The notes below the pieces were generated by a model. The model was given only the letters and a program-made list of their open reading frames with translations. It was not told the origin of the DNA and made no database searches. Below are positions 50,860 to 62,770 of a stretch of DNA of 64,000 bases, piece after piece (the first letter of the stretch is position 1; each line of letters begins with the position of its first letter). Made by a program: the position numbers and the translations under genes. The stretch is from positions 1 to 64,000 of the forward strand of contig NZ_BAET01000030.1 in NCBI RefSeq assembly GCF_000252165.1. The letters are read 5' to 3'. This stretch comes from Glaciecola punicea ACAM 611 (GTDB lineage: Bacteria; Pseudomonadota; Gammaproteobacteria; Enterobacterales; Alteromonadaceae).

Positions 50860-52401
50860 ATGCAACTTAATTCTACAGAGATTGCAGAACTGATTAAGAA
50901 ACGAATTGACCAGTTTGAAGTAGTAAGTGAAGCAAGAAACGAAGGTACAATCGTTGGCGTAAGCGACGGCATTATCCGTATTAATGGTCTTGCAGACGTA
51001 ATGCAAGGCGAAATGATCGAATTGCCAGGCGGCAGTTTCGCCATTGCACTTAACCTTGAGCGAGACTCGGTAGGTGCGGTAGTTATGGGTCCGTATAATA
51101 CTCTGCAAGAGGGCGATAAAGTAAAGTCCTCTGGTCGTATCCTTGAAGTGCCAGTAGGTCCACAGCTGTTAGGGCGTGTTGTTAACACCCTAGGTGAGCC
51201 TATCGACGGTAAAGGGGCGATAGACGCTGAGCGCTTTGAGCCGGTTGAAAAAATTGCACCAGGCGTAATTGAGCGCCAATCGGTAGATGAACCTGTTCAA
51301 ACAGGTTATAAATCAGTTGATGCAATGATCCCGGTTGGCCGCGGCCAGCGTGAACTTATTATCGGCGATCGCCAAACGGGTAAAACAGCGCTAGCAATAG
51401 ATGCGGTTATAAATCAAAAAAATACCGGCGTTAAATGTATATATGTGGCGATTGGTCAAAAAGCATCAACCATTGCCAACGTTGTGCGTAAATTAGAAGA
51501 ACACGGCGCGATGGCGCATACCATTATTGTAGCTGCGTCGGCCTCTGAATCAGCGGCACTCCAATACCTTGCGCCTTATTCTGGTTGTACTATGGGTGAA
51601 TATTTCCGTGATCGCGGCGAAGACGCACTTATTGTTTATGATGATTTGTCAAAACAAGCAGTTGCTTATCGCCAAGTGTCATTATTGCTGCGCCGTCCAC
51701 CAGGTCGTGAAGCATACCCAGGTGACGTATTTTACCTACACTCACGCTTGTTAGAAAGAGCAGCACGCGTAAATGCTAGCTACGTTGAAAAGTACACAAA
51801 AGGTGAAGTTAAAGGTAAAACCGGCTCACTAACCGCGTTGCCAATTATTGAAACCCAAGCGGGTGATGTATCTGCCTTTGTACCCACAAACGTAATTTCA
51901 ATTACCGACGGTCAGATATTCCTTGAGTCAGATTTATTTAACGCCGGCATACGCCCTGCTGTAAACGCCGGTATCTCTGTTTCTCGAGTAGGTGGCGCTG
52001 CACAAACTAAAATCATCAAGAAGTTAGGCGGTGGTATTCGTCTTGCACTTGCTCAATATCGCGAGTTAGCCGCATTTTCTCAGTTTGCATCAGACCTAGA
52101 CGATGCTACTAGAGAACAACTAGAGCATGGTCAGCGAGTAATGGAATTGATGAAGCAAAACCAGTACTCACCGTTATCTGTTGCTGAAATGGCCGTATCG
52201 CTATTTGCGGCAGAAAAAGGTTATTTGAAAGACATTGAGCTAAATAAAGTACTTGATTTTGAAGCGGCCCTGCACTTTTACATGTTGGCTGAATACAAAG
52301 AACTGATGGACACAATTAATCAGACTGGAAACTATAACGACGATATTGAAGGCCAGTTAGCAGGCGCATTTGACAAATTCAAATCGACTCAAAGCTGGTA
52401 A
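50860..52401 (+). CDS. atpA: ATP synthase F1 subunit alpha
   Basis: A 513-residue nucleotide-binding, non-catalytic subunit. The P-loop is GDRQTGKT (about 169-176); the signature [14 protein letters not shown] and the [11 protein letters not shown]-type block ([20 protein letters not shown]) are present. The beta-barrel N-terminal domain and the helical C-terminal domain are complete, and length equals that of E. coli AtpA. Confidence 0.98.
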   Translation: MQLNSTEIAELIKKRIDQFEVVSEARNEGTIVGVSDGIIRINGLADVMQGEMIELPGGSFAIALNLERDSVGAVVMGPYNTLQEGDKVKSSGRILEVPVGPQLLGRVVNTLGEPIDGKGAIDAERFEPVEKIAPGVIERQSVDEPVQTGYKSVDAMIPVGRGQRELIIGDRQTGKTALAIDAVINQKNTGVKCIYVAIGQKASTIANVVRKLEEHGAMAHTIIVAASASESAALQYLAPYSGCTMGEYFRDRGEDALIVYDDLSKQAVAYRQVSLLLRRPPGREAYPGDVFYLHSRLLERAARVNASYVEKYTKGEVKGKTGSLTALPIIETQAGDVSAFVPTNVISITDGQIFLESDLFNAGIRPAVNAGISVSRVGGAAQTKIIKKLGGGIRLALAQYRELAAFSQFASDLDDATREQLEHGQRVMELMKQNQYSPLSVAEMAVSLFAAEKGYLKDIELNKVLDFEAALHFYMLAEYKELMDTINQTGNYNDDIEGQLAGAFDKFKSTQSW

Positions 52402-52455
52402 TCCACAGGCTCTAATTGGTATTAGAGCGGTCGTTGAGTAATCGGAGAAAATTTC

Positions 52456-53316
52456 ATGGCAAGCGGAAAAGAGATTAAAGGTAAAATTGGGAGTATTAAA
52501 AACACCCAAAAAATTACCAGCGCGATGGAAATGGTTGCCGCCTCAAAAATGAAGAAGGCACAGGAGCGGATGCAATTAGGACGTCCTTATGCTAAAAGTA
52601 TGAAGAAAGTCATTGGTCACATCGCCAGCGCTAACTTAGATTACCGCCACCCTTTCTTAGAAGAGAGGGAAGTGAAAAACGTCGGTTTTATTGTTATTTC
52701 GACCGACCGTGGTCTATGTGGCGGACTGAATACAAATGAATTTAAGGCAGTATCTAAGCGTATTAAAGCTTATCAAGAACAAGGTACAGGACTTTACTTT
52801 GCTGCACTTGGTGCAAAAGCAGTAAATTTCTTTTCCCGTTTTGGTGGCAACGTAATGGCAGCTGAGTCCGGTTTAGGTGACAAACCTACTTTAAGTAAGG
52901 TAGTAGGTACTGTGAGGGTCATGCTAGACGCATACGAAAACGGCACACTTGATAAAATTTACTTAGTGTATAACCGATTTATTAACACCATGAGCCAAGA
53001 GCCGGTTGTTAATCAATTGCTGCCATTACCAAAGTCAATGGAAGAAGAACGTAAACACACTTGGGACTATTTATATGAGCCCAACGCTGATGAAATTCTA
53101 GACGCTTTACTTGCTAGATACATCGAGACAGTTGTTTATCAAGGTGTGGTTGAAAACGTTGCGTCTGAACAAGCAGCCAGAATGGTGGCAATGAAGGCAG
53201 CAACGGACAATGCCGGCGATCTTATTGATGATTTACAATTAATATATAACAAGGCGCGTCAGGCCGCAATTACACAAGAAATCAGTGAAATTGTAAGTGG
53301 CGCAGCAGCGGTTTAG
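52456..53316 (+). CDS. atpG: ATP synthase F1 subunit gamma
   Basis: A 286-residue central shaft. The N-terminal coiled-coil helix starts [20 protein letters not shown], and the C-terminal helix ends [18 protein letters not shown]. The Rossmann-like middle has [11 protein letters not shown]. It transmits c-ring rotation to the catalytic sites. CGGAG precedes the ATG, and the gene is 54 bp after atpA. Confidence 0.98.
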   Translation: MASGKEIKGKIGSIKNTQKITSAMEMVAASKMKKAQERMQLGRPYAKSMKKVIGHIASANLDYRHPFLEEREVKNVGFIVISTDRGLCGGLNTNEFKAVSKRIKAYQEQGTGLYFAALGAKAVNFFSRFGGNVMAAESGLGDKPTLSKVVGTVRVMLDAYENGTLDKIYLVYNRFINTMSQEPVVNQLLPLPKSMEEERKHTWDYLYEPNADEILDALLARYIETVVYQGVVENVASEQAARMVAMKAATDNAGDLIDDLQLIYNKARQAAITQEISEIVSGAAAV

Positions 53317-53330
53317 CAAAAGAATTTTAA

Positions 53331-54737
<1,407 letters not shown>

Positions 54738-54777
54738 TCGCTGAAAATAACGTTGACGTTATTTAAGGAGACCGACA

Positions 54778-55191
54778 ATGGCAATGACAACACACTTGGA
54801 CGTAGTAAGCGCTGAGGCAGAGATCTTTTCTGGTTTGGTAGAAACTGTTCAGGCATCTGGTGCAGAAGGTGAGCTTGGGATTTATCCTGGTCATGCACCT
54901 TTAATCACTAGTTTGCTGCCTGGTATGGTGCGAGTTGTAAAACAGTTTGGTGAAGAAGAACTCATTTATGTGGCCGGCGGCATATTAGAAGTACAGCCTG
55001 GACATGTAACGGTATTAGCCGATGTTGCAGTACGCGCAGAAGAGCTCGATGAAGCAGCGGCACAAGCCGCTCAACAGCATGCAAAAGAGCGCATTGCAAA
55101 GGGTGGTGCTGACTTTAACTATGCAGAGGCAGCAATAGAACTTGCTGAAGCCGTTGCACAGTTGAGATTGATTAACAAACTCAGAAAGTAA
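54778..55191 (+). CDS. atpC: ATP synthase F1 subunit epsilon
   Basis: A 137-residue regulatory subunit: an N-terminal beta sandwich (about 1-85, with [14 protein letters not shown]) and a C-terminal two-helix hairpin that can inhibit ATP hydrolysis. It is the last gene of the atp operon and is followed within 20 bp by a strong terminator. Confidence 0.97.
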   Translation: MAMTTHLDVVSAEAEIFSGLVETVQASGAEGELGIYPGHAPLITSLLPGMVRVVKQFGEEELIYVAGGILEVQPGHVTVLADVAVRAEELDEAAAQAAQQHAKERIAKGGADFNYAEAAIELAEAVAQLRLINKLRK

Positions 55192-55210
55192 ACAGACTGC
55201 GCTTTAGGTA

Positions 55211-55239
55211 AAAAATCCAGCTTAGGCTGGATTTTTTGT
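55211..55239 (+). terminator. Intrinsic terminator of the atp operon
   Basis: AATCCAGC (55214-55221) pairs perfectly with GCTGGATT (55226-55233) around a TTAG loop, extended by flanking A and T tracts, with TTTTTT following. It is 20 bp after the atpC stop. Confidence 0.92.
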
Positions 55240-55463
55240 TTTACGAGTACACAAGTACAGTTTCAATGGCAGCTATAGTACTATAGGGGCGCTGAAAAAA
55301 TTTTATGTAGTAGCGCTCAGCATGACCGGTTTACGCATGTATATATGCCTTAGCAGTTAATAATCGAGCTGCACATTAAAAATGATGCTAAGAAGTCAAA
55401 TATTGTGATTTCGCATTGAAATTAGCCTATTTATTCAACACAAAGGTACTAAACAAACGCCCT

Positions 55464-56321
55464 ATGAAAATACCAAAACGACTACAACCTTTAGTAGACG
55501 ACGGCCTAGTAGACGAAGTGCTTTACCAACTTATGAGTGGTAAGGAAGCGACTGTATTCGTGGTAAAAAGTCAGGGTCGCATATGTTGTGCCAAAGTATA
55601 TAAAGAATCGATGAAGCGCAGTTTCAAAAAAGCCGCGCAGTACAACGAAGGCAGAAAAGTAAGAAGCACAAGGCGCGCACGCGCTATGGAAAAAGGCTCC
55701 AAGTTTGGCCGCAAGCAGCAAGAAGATCAGTGGCAAAATGCCGAGGTCGACGCGCTATTCAAACTTAGCAAAGCTGGGGTAAGAGTTCCGCAGCCCTATG
55801 GCTGCTACGATGGCGTGCTGTTGATGGAACTAATCGCCGATGAACAAGGCGAAGTTGCGCCACGTCTAAACGATGTGTCTATGTCTGCTGAGCAAGCTAT
55901 TGAAGACCATGAACAGGTTATGCTATACGTCCAGTTAATGCTATGTGCAGGTATTGTTCACGGTGATCTATCAGAGTTTAATGTGCTAGTAGACGATTAT
56001 GGTCCTGTTATTATTGACTTACCGCAGGCAGTCGACGCAGCAGCAAATAACAACGCCTACAGTATGCTATTGCGCGATGTTCACAACATGACAGAATATT
56101 ATGGCGAATTTGCCCCCGAATTACTACAAACCCACTATGGTGAAGAAATGTGGGCACTGTTTGAAGCAGGTGATTTAAGCCCCGAGGTTATCTTAACAGG
56201 ACAGTTTGAGTTTGATGAAAGTGCAGCTGATGTCAACACGGTTATGGAAGAAATAAAAGCCGCATTTGATGAAGAGCAAGAACGAATAGAGAGAATTCGT
56301 TCGGCGAATGAGCCTGACTAG
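55464..56321 (+). CDS. RIO-type serine protein kinase
   Basis: A 285-residue bacterial RIO1-like kinase, similar to the Pseudomonas PA4780 type. The conserved N-terminus is MKIPKRLQPLVDDGLVDEV; the ATP-binding Lys lies in CCAKVYKE; the catalytic loop is HGDLSEFNVLVDD and the metal-binding loop VIIDLPQAVDAA. The C-terminal tail is very acidic. The ATG at 55464 fits the family; an in-frame TTG at 55416 would add 16 residues. RIO kinases are mostly linked to ribosome maturation in eukaryotes and archaea; the bacterial target is unknown. Confidence 0.9.
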   Translation: MKIPKRLQPLVDDGLVDEVLYQLMSGKEATVFVVKSQGRICCAKVYKESMKRSFKKAAQYNEGRKVRSTRRARAMEKGSKFGRKQQEDQWQNAEVDALFKLSKAGVRVPQPYGCYDGVLLMELIADEQGEVAPRLNDVSMSAEQAIEDHEQVMLYVQLMLCAGIVHGDLSEFNVLVDDYGPVIIDLPQAVDAAANNNAYSMLLRDVHNMTEYYGEFAPELLQTHYGEEMWALFEAGDLSPEVILTGQFEFDESAADVNTVMEEIKAAFDEEQERIERIRSANEPD

Positions 56322-56440
56322 GTCTTGTTCTATTAAAACTAGCTTGCTTCCACTTATTTTGGCTGATATAGATAGTTAAACGCCTATTGCACGGGTATTT
56401 AGCGAAGCGCCATTAGCCAACATTCAACGGGATATCCTCT

Positions 56441-57601
56441 ATGTCTACAATGATCAATCTGCCCTCTATTTTACAAATCGGCGCGGGTGCCATAAATGAG
56501 CTACCCGCTATTTTGCGCAGCCTATCTTCTACTCGCCCCTTTCTAATTACTGACTCGACCATGGTTAAACTTGGTCTTGTTGCTACTATAAGCAACATTC
56601 TTGAACAACAAGATATTACCTTACCAGTATTTTCTAAGGTTATGCCTGAACCCGATGAAGCGTCAATACTAGCAGCGGTTAATTTAGTCGCCACAGATAA
56701 CTATGACAGCTTAATTGCATTAGGCGGCGGCAGCGCTATTGATAGTGCCAAAGCAATCGCGCTTTTAGCCTCGCATGGCGGCAGTATGCGCGACTATAAA
56801 GTACCCTTTCAGGTAATACAGCAAAGCATTCCTGTTATTGCTATTCCGACTACCGCCGGCACAGGTTCAGAATGTACACGTGTGACTATTATAAGTGATA
56901 GCAACACATCTGAAAAAATGCTCTGCATGGGTCCCGGCCTCATGCCAAAAGCCGCAATAGTTGATTATGAGCTTACCTTAACTGCGCCCTTTCGCATTAC
57001 CGCAGACACCGGCATAGATGCTCTTACTCACGCAATTGAAGCCTTCGTGAGTAAAAAATCAAATTTGTACAGTGATCAACAGGCAATAGCGGCTATGAAA
57101 TTGATAGCGCCTAATCTACTAAGCGCTTGCCTAACACCAAGCAAACTAGCTGCAAAAGAAGCAATGATGTTAGGTGCAAGCCTAGCGGGGATTGCGTTTT
57201 CTAATGCCTCAGTGGGCTTAGTGCATGGCATGAGTCGCCCCTTAGGCGTTCACTTTCACGTGCCTCACGGCATGAGCAACGCTATGCTGCTGCCCGCAAT
57301 CACCCAGTTTTCGTTAAGCGGTGCGCCAGAAAAATATGCACAGTGCGCTGTGCATATGGGCTTAATTTCTTCTACCCAGCACATAGCAGAGTGCCACACT
57401 CGATTAACGCAGTTTCTGACCACGGTAAATACAATATTAAAAGTCCCTATGATGTCTGAATTTGGTATTGTAAAACAAGCCTATGAAGGCTTACTTGAGA
57501 CAATGGCGAATCAAGCGCTTGCATCTGGCTCTGTGGCCAATAATCCTAACGTACCCAATAAAGATACTATTATAAAGTTGTATAGAAATATCTATGCGTA
57601 A
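56441..57601 (+). CDS. Iron-containing alcohol dehydrogenase
   Basis: A 386-residue group III alcohol dehydrogenase. The NAD-binding half has ALGGGSAIDSAKAIALLA (about 95-112) and TTAGTGSE; the metal-binding half has DALTHAIEAFVS, the block beginning at VGLVHGMSRPLG and HVPHGMSNAMLLP, with the expected His ligands. It interconverts an alcohol and an aldehyde or ketone with NAD(P); the substrate is not predictable. It is 15 bp upstream of the sirtuin gene, so both may be co-transcribed. Confidence 0.93.
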   Translation: MSTMINLPSILQIGAGAINELPAILRSLSSTRPFLITDSTMVKLGLVATISNILEQQDITLPVFSKVMPEPDEASILAAVNLVATDNYDSLIALGGGSAIDSAKAIALLASHGGSMRDYKVPFQVIQQSIPVIAIPTTAGTGSECTRVTIISDSNTSEKMLCMGPGLMPKAAIVDYELTLTAPFRITADTGIDALTHAIEAFVSKKSNLYSDQQAIAAMKLIAPNLLSACLTPSKLAAKEAMMLGASLAGIAFSNASVGLVHGMSRPLGVHFHVPHGMSNAMLLPAITQFSLSGAPEKYAQCAVHMGLISSTQHIAECHTRLTQFLTTVNTILKVPMMSEFGIVKQAYEGLLETMANQALASGSVANNPNVPNKDTIIKLYRNIYA

Positions 57602-57616
57602 AGGATATGCCTAATA

Positions 57617-58357
57617 GTGAAGCACCTTAACTTTTTTCTTAACACAATCAAACACCCAAAAATCGTGATTTTGACCGGGGCAGGTATATCTGCCGAATCG
57701 GGTATTAGCACTTTTAGGGACAATAAGGGCTTATGGGAAAATCATACGGTAGAGGAAGTGGCTACGCCAGAAGCATTTGCGCGCAATCCAGAGTTAGTGT
57801 ATCGATTTTACAATGCTAGGCGTCAACAGCTGTTGAACGATGAAGTTGCCCCAAATCCAGCCCATATTGCACTGGCTAAACTGCAAAGAAAACTGCAGCA
57901 AGATTTCGTACTGATTACTCAAAATGTAGATAACCTGCACGAGCGCGGCGGCTGCAAAAATGTTATTCATATGCACGGTGAACTGCTATCTGCAAAATGT
58001 ATAAATTCCAACAGCGCCGTTAGCACTGTTGACGACGTAAGTTCTTGTACAAAATGTGCTTGCTGTGACACGCCAAGCCCAATGCGCCCCGACATTGTTT
58101 GGTTTGGTGAAACACCCTATCACATGAAGGCGATTCAAACCCACCTGCAAGAGGCTGATGTCTTTGTGTCAATAGGCACGTCGGGTAATGTTTATCCTGC
58201 CGCTGGCTTTGTTCAAGAAGCACAGTATGTGGGTGCTCACTGCATTGAATTAAATCTAGATCCCAGTGAAGGTCAAAGTAATTTTACTGAGTGTCATTAC
58301 GGCCAAGCTTCAACGCTTGTGCCGTGGTTTGTAGATGAAATCTGTGCGGCTATCTAG
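57617..58357 (+). CDS. cobB: NAD-dependent protein deacylase (class III sirtuin)
   Basis: A 246-residue CobB-type sirtuin. NAD-binding blocks GAGISAESGISTFRD (about 22-36) and TQNVDNLHERGG, and the catalytic His in HMHGELLSAKC, are intact. The zinc site uses Cys in SAKC and the CTKCACC cluster. Tyr and Arg in FYNARRQQL (YxxR motif) suggest desuccinylase as well as deacetylase activity. The start is GTG at 57617 with AAGGA 12 nt upstream. It could control acetylated metabolic enzymes; its neighbour alcohol dehydrogenase shares the need for NAD. Confidence 0.93.
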   Translation: MKHLNFFLNTIKHPKIVILTGAGISAESGISTFRDNKGLWENHTVEEVATPEAFARNPELVYRFYNARRQQLLNDEVAPNPAHIALAKLQRKLQQDFVLITQNVDNLHERGGCKNVIHMHGELLSAKCINSNSAVSTVDDVSSCTKCACCDTPSPMRPDIVWFGETPYHMKAIQTHLQEADVFVSIGTSGNVYPAAGFVQEAQYVGAHCIELNLDPSEGQSNFTECHYGQASTLVPWFVDEICAAI

Positions 58358-58895
58358 CCATCAATGATAAACTAAATGGCAAGCGCAGCCCAACTAGGTT
58401 CTAGCGTTATCAAGGTCTTAGATTGACTTGAAAAATACCACTGCGGTGTTCATTAAAACCCTCCTGGCGCACAGTAAGAGAGCCTTAGCCTGTTTGGCTT
58501 GTAGCTTTTAATATCTATGTCAATACTATGTGAAATTAGTGTGAAATATACGATTTATTTTCACGTTTTTACCTTTATTAGCCGACTATCTAGTAGCCCT
58601 AATCGTGTTTGAAAATTCGCACTAGATGAATGGGCGCCTTGGACAGACAACGGCAGATCTACCGAAGTAGTAACAAACGATGCTGAACATGACCAAGTGA
58701 CTGGATTTACCTTACCAAGCCAAGTGTTGCCACCCCAGCGTGCAGCTATGTGCTTGCTGCTTGGTCATTGATACCTTGCGATGCGTATACTTAATATGTT
58801 TACAATAGATATGAAAGCTCTTACGTATCTTATAAACAAATATACGCACAGCGTTTATAGTTGGGTAAAGCCATAAAACATCTTGGAGAATACAC
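58358..58895. other. cobB-selO intergenic region with a possible coding remnant
   Basis: No intact gene is supported in these 538 bases. On the plus strand 58613-58771 is open for 52 codons with protein-like composition (LDEWAPWTDNGRSTEVV, later GFTLPSQVLPPQRAAM), but it lacks a start and has no family that I recognise; it may be gene debris. The selO promoter should lie in the last 150 bp. Confidence 0.45.
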
Positions 58896-60656
58896 ATGAA
58901 TATGAAGGCAAACATCCAAAGTGAGCAAGTGTCGACTACTATTGCAAAGCTTGAAGACATCGCCAAGCTCGCAGACTACTCGCTTATGGACACTTTGAAC
59001 TGCGATCCCGATGCCACTGCAAACGGAGATGATCACGAACCAAGACAGGTGTTTTCGGGTCATTATGTGCCGGTGACCCCTACGCCAATTGCAAATCCCG
59101 AGTATGTGACGCACAGCAAAGACTTTTTTCGTGAGCTTGGCTTTAACGACGCTATGGCTGAGTCGACTGATTTTATGGCTATGTTTTCTGGTGACATATC
59201 ACACCTTCCACAGCCAATGCGAAAAGTGGGCTGGGCAACGGGCTACGCGCTTTCTATTTACGGCACTGAATATATTCAGCAGTGCCCGTTTCGAACCGGC
59301 AATGGCTATGGCGATGGCCGCGCAGTGTCGGTACTTGAGGCGGTTATTAATAATCAACGCTGGGAAATGCAGCTAAAAGGCGGTGGTCGCACACCATACT
59401 GCCGCGGTGGCGACGGGCGCGCGGTGCTGCGTTCGAGTATACGGGAATTTTTGGCCCAAGAGCACATGCATGCGCTTGGTGTGCCAACGTCGCGTTCTTT
59501 AAGTTTGTATGTGTCTAAAACCGAAAAAGTTAGGCGACCGTGGTACTCACAAGGTTCGCACGCGCAAGATCCCGATACCTCTTTGGTAGAGCCTGTAGCT
59601 ATATCGACGCGGGTTGCGCCGTCATTCATTCGCGTTGGCCAGTTAGAACTTTTTGGCCGCCGCGCGCGCAGCAATCAACATCCAAACGCTATGCAAGAGC
59701 TTGAGAAAATTGTGCAACACGGGATTGACCGTGAGTACAGCAAGGTCATCGATAACAGCCTTAGCATGCCTGAAAAAATCGTGCTGCTAGCGCAAGAATT
59801 TCGCAATCGCCTTACGTCTCTTGTGGCGAACTGGGTGCGTGTAGGTTTTTGCCAAGGCAATTTCAACAGCGACAACTGCGCGCTTGGCGGCTACACACTC
59901 GACTACGGACCGTTTGGTTTTGTTGATGCGTTTCACCCTTTCTTTCAGTCATGGACGGGCGGCGGTCAGCACTTCGCATTTTTGAACCAAGGCGAAGCAG
60001 CCCAGCGTAACTTTGATATGTTCTGCACGGCGGTGCGTCCGCTGCTCGCACAACATCAGGATTTTGCACAGCAATTGACCGAGATTCAAATTAGCTTTTC
60101 TAAAGCAATGCAAACAAAAATGGAAACCATGTGGGCTGCCAAACTCGGGTTAAATATATATGACCCTATGCTGTTTAGTGAGCTTGAAAGCCTTATGGTG
60201 CAAACACCGGTAGATTACACCATCTTCTTTCGTGAGCTTTCATCACTTCCCCACGACATTGGCTCACTTGAAAAGAGCTTTTATAAAGGCGTGAACGGTT
60301 CTGCGCAATCCAACCACAGCGCAAATCCAGAAGCGTTGAAAAAAGCTTGGTCTGCTTGGTTCGTAAAATGGAATTCCCTTATTGAGCTTGAAAGTGTTGC
60401 TTCAGGGCATTCTCGTGAACAGGTTTCAAAGCAGATGAAACTCGTCAACCCAAAGTACAGTTTACGTGAATGGTTTGTGGCGCCTGCATATCAGCAGGCC
60501 AGTGAAGGGAATTACACGCTTGTTAAAGAGCTACAAGATGTAATGACGCAGCCTTACGCTGAGCAAACACAAGTGCAACAAGATAAGTATTACAAACTAA
60601 AGCCTCTGGCGTTTTTTGATGTAGGTGGGCTGTCGCACTATAGCTGTTCGTCATAG
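58896..60656 (+). CDS. selO: SelO-family protein adenylyltransferase (YdiU)
   Basis: A 586-residue pseudokinase-fold enzyme that transfers AMP from ATP to Ser, Thr or Tyr of proteins, often in redox homeostasis. Conserved blocks are [56 protein letters not shown] (split ATP/metal site), [19 protein letters not shown] and [12 protein letters not shown]. It ends YSCSS: eukaryotic SelO has selenocysteine at this third-last position, and here it is Cys. GGAG lies 8 nt upstream of the ATG. The last codons are part of a 13-bp tandem repeat. Confidence 0.95.
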   Translation: MNMKANIQSEQVSTTIAKLEDIAKLADYSLMDTLNCDPDATANGDDHEPRQVFSGHYVPVTPTPIANPEYVTHSKDFFRELGFNDAMAESTDFMAMFSGDISHLPQPMRKVGWATGYALSIYGTEYIQQCPFRTGNGYGDGRAVSVLEAVINNQRWEMQLKGGGRTPYCRGGDGRAVLRSSIREFLAQEHMHALGVPTSRSLSLYVSKTEKVRRPWYSQGSHAQDPDTSLVEPVAISTRVAPSFIRVGQLELFGRRARSNQHPNAMQELEKIVQHGIDREYSKVIDNSLSMPEKIVLLAQEFRNRLTSLVANWVRVGFCQGNFNSDNCALGGYTLDYGPFGFVDAFHPFFQSWTGGGQHFAFLNQGEAAQRNFDMFCTAVRPLLAQHQDFAQQLTEIQISFSKAMQTKMETMWAAKLGLNIYDPMLFSELESLMVQTPVDYTIFFRELSSLPHDIGSLEKSFYKGVNGSAQSNHSANPEALKKAWSAWFVKWNSLIELESVASGHSREQVSKQMKLVNPKYSLREWFVAPAYQQASEGNYTLVKELQDVMTQPYAEQTQVQQDKYYKLKPLAFFDVGGLSHYSCSS

Positions 60657-60699
60657 CTGTTCGTCATAGTTGTTCGTCACAGTTGCTCCTCATAGCTTA
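60642..60699. repeat. 13-bp tandem repeat across the convergent ends of selO and the monooxygenase
   Basis: Copies are AGCTGTTCGTCAT (60642-60654 and 60655-60667, identical), AGTTGTTCGTCAC (60668-60680) and AGTTGCTCCTCAT (60681-60693), with a partial fifth copy AGCTTA. It codes the selO C-terminal SCSS plus its stop, and on the other strand the stop and last residues of the monooxygenase. Confidence 0.9.
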
Positions 60700-62158
60700 T
60701 AGAAGCAAACATTAGGCTGTCGTCTATTACCGATGAATAGCCTAAGCTTATACGATCAAGTATGTAGTTTTGATTGAGTTTCCAAGGCTTGCTGCTACCC
60801 TGCTGGGGCATTTGGCTAAGCGATCGCAGCACATAGCTTGAAGTGAAGTCTATCAAAGGCTCTGCCTGTATGCCTTGTGCAGGTAAAACAGGCTGGCAGT
60901 AGTCATATTGATGCTTATCCATATGATTAATTAGGCGACAGACGTATTTCCCTACCAAGTCTGATTTTAAGGTCCACGACGCATTTGTGTAGCCCATCGT
61001 AAAGGCGAAGTTAGGCAGTGAGCTTAACATCATGCCTTTATAGCAATAGCTATCGGCAGGCGTAAACGCTATGTTGTCGACACTAAGATTATATGAACCA
61101 AGCACCTGTAGCGTGAGACCCGTAGCGGTCACAATAATGTCGGCCTCTAACACTTCGCCCGACTGCAGCTTTATACCTTGCTTAGTAAAACAATCAATTT
61201 GGTCAGTTACTAGGCTGGCTGAGCCATCTTTTATTGCGCTGAATAAATCACCGTCGGGCACCAAACACAAGCGCTGATCCCACGGCTCGTAGCTGGGTTT
61301 GAAGTGCTTATCCACCGGATAGTCTTTGCCTAAAACCGCGAATATCTCTTTTCGAAGCAATTTCTTTAGTACTTCTGGCCTGCTTTTAGCGATCTTATAC
61401 ATTAGCATGCCAAGCAATATGTTTTTCCAACGGCTAATGCTATAGGCCGCTTTAGCAGGCAGGCAGCGGCGCAAGAAATTCGCCACAGCGTCTTGTTCAG
61501 GCCTTGCCAGTACATAGCTAGGTGAGCGCTGCAGCATGGTGACATGCGCTGCGGTTTTTGCCATGGCCGGCACCAGCGTTACGGCGGTGGCGCCGCTGCC
61601 AATCACAATCACTTTTTTACCGCTATAATCTAAGTCTTGTGGCCAATGCTGTGGGTGAATTACACGACCAACAAAGGTTTCAATCCCTTTGAAATAAGGC
61701 GTATAGCCTTTCTCATAGTTATAATAGCCCGCGCATGAAAAAAAGAATCGACTGATATACGTGCAATGCACGCCGGTTTTTACGTTGAGTACTTTTGTAT
61801 GCCATTTAGCACACGCGCCATCCCAGTTAGCGGCTATTACTTTATGCTCAAACACAATATGCGGCGTAATACCATTTTCATTGGCCGCTTCACTCACGTA
61901 GGTTTTAATATCTTCACCTGGAGATATTGCCTTTTGGGACGGCCAAGGTTTAAAATTAAAACCAAAGGTATACATGTCTGAGTCGGAGCGAATGCCCGGG
62001 TAGCGAAACAAGTCCCACGTGCCGCCCATAGCGCTGCGCGCTTCTATAATAGCGTATGACTTACGTGGGCAGTTTTTTTGTAAATGATAAGCTGCGCCAA
62101 TACCAGAAATACCGGCGCCTATAATGAGCACGTCTACTTCTTTTTTCATGCTGCTCAA
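60677..62158 (-). CDS. Flavin-containing (Baeyer-Villiger-type) monooxygenase
   Basis: A 493-residue FAD/NADPH enzyme. The FAD motif is IIGAGISGIGAAYHL (about 12-26), GGTWDLFRYPG follows, the Baeyer-Villiger fingerprint FVGRVIHPQHW (FxGxxxHxxxW) is present, and the NADPH motif is VIGSGATAVTL. Typical substrates are ketones, giving esters or lactones; the actual one is unknown. The TTG at 62158 has GGAG 8 nt upstream and is preferred; an ATG three codons on is the alternative. Its C-terminus lies in the 13-bp repeat array. Confidence 0.9.
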   Translation of the reverse strand: MSSMKKEVDVLIIGAGISGIGAAYHLQKNCPRKSYAIIEARSAMGGTWDLFRYPGIRSDSDMYTFGFNFKPWPSQKAISPGEDIKTYVSEAANENGITPHIVFEHKVIAANWDGACAKWHTKVLNVKTGVHCTYISRFFFSCAGYYNYEKGYTPYFKGIETFVGRVIHPQHWPQDLDYSGKKVIVIGSGATAVTLVPAMAKTAAHVTMLQRSPSYVLARPEQDAVANFLRRCLPAKAAYSISRWKNILLGMLMYKIAKSRPEVLKKLLRKEIFAVLGKDYPVDKHFKPSYEPWDQRLCLVPDGDLFSAIKDGSASLVTDQIDCFTKQGIKLQSGEVLEADIIVTATGLTLQVLGSYNLSVDNIAFTPADSYCYKGMMLSSLPNFAFTMGYTNASWTLKSDLVGKYVCRLINHMDKHQYDYCQPVLPAQGIQAEPLIDFTSSYVLRSLSQMPQQGSSKPWKLNQNYILDRISLGYSSVIDDSLMFASISYEEQL

Positions 62159-62313
62159 GCTAAGATCTCCTTTATTTTTACGCGGTAAATCGTAACTTGT
62201 TTCGCACTATAGACAGTCTGGTCAGCTATTTAATTAGTACCAAGGTGGTTACCATTTGCGGTCATATTTTTATTTTGCCTAGCAATTAACCATAGCATAA
62301 ATCGCATAAAATA

Positions 62314-62580
62314 GTGAATTTGTTGGCCATATTATATAAGCGCAAGGGTCATCCTGAGAAAACCTTTGAGATTTATGAATTTCTAGATAAAAACAACATT
62401 TTGTCGTATACGGTACTAGAAAATTTCGCCTCTATTCTATTTAAAGAAGGCGATACACAAAGAGCCGATGGCTTAATGCAGAAAATAGAATTAACTAATG
62501 AAGATAATCCTTCTTGGCTGTATGCGGCGAGAAAACAAGTAGAACTTCAAAACTATACATGTGCAAAACGTTACTTGTGA
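62314..62580 (+). pseudogene. Fragment of a TPR-repeat protein
   Basis: An 88-codon frame, beginning with a GTG that is preceded by an in-frame stop, that reads like two to three tetratricopeptide repeats: NLLAILYKRKGHPEKTFEIY, then VLENFASILFKEGDTQRADGL, then LYAARKQVELQNYTCAKRYL. TPR proteins of this kind are several hundred residues long. After the TGA the frame continues with ISLGLAALTGEIYGLYE, which still looks TPR-like. This is a truncated gene, probably inactive. Confidence 0.6.
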
Positions 62581-62770
62581 ATAAGCCTAGGGCTTGCAGC
62601 GCTAACAGGCGAAATTTATGGCTTATACGAATAAGGAGTCTAAAGCCTGACTATGCTTAACTCGTTTAAATCTTTGAATAGTCTATCCAAAGCATAATCG
62701 GTTCTGAACCAGATTGACCAAGGCGCGTATCCTATTATCTATGCGAATTTTACATCATAAGGCTTAATCC

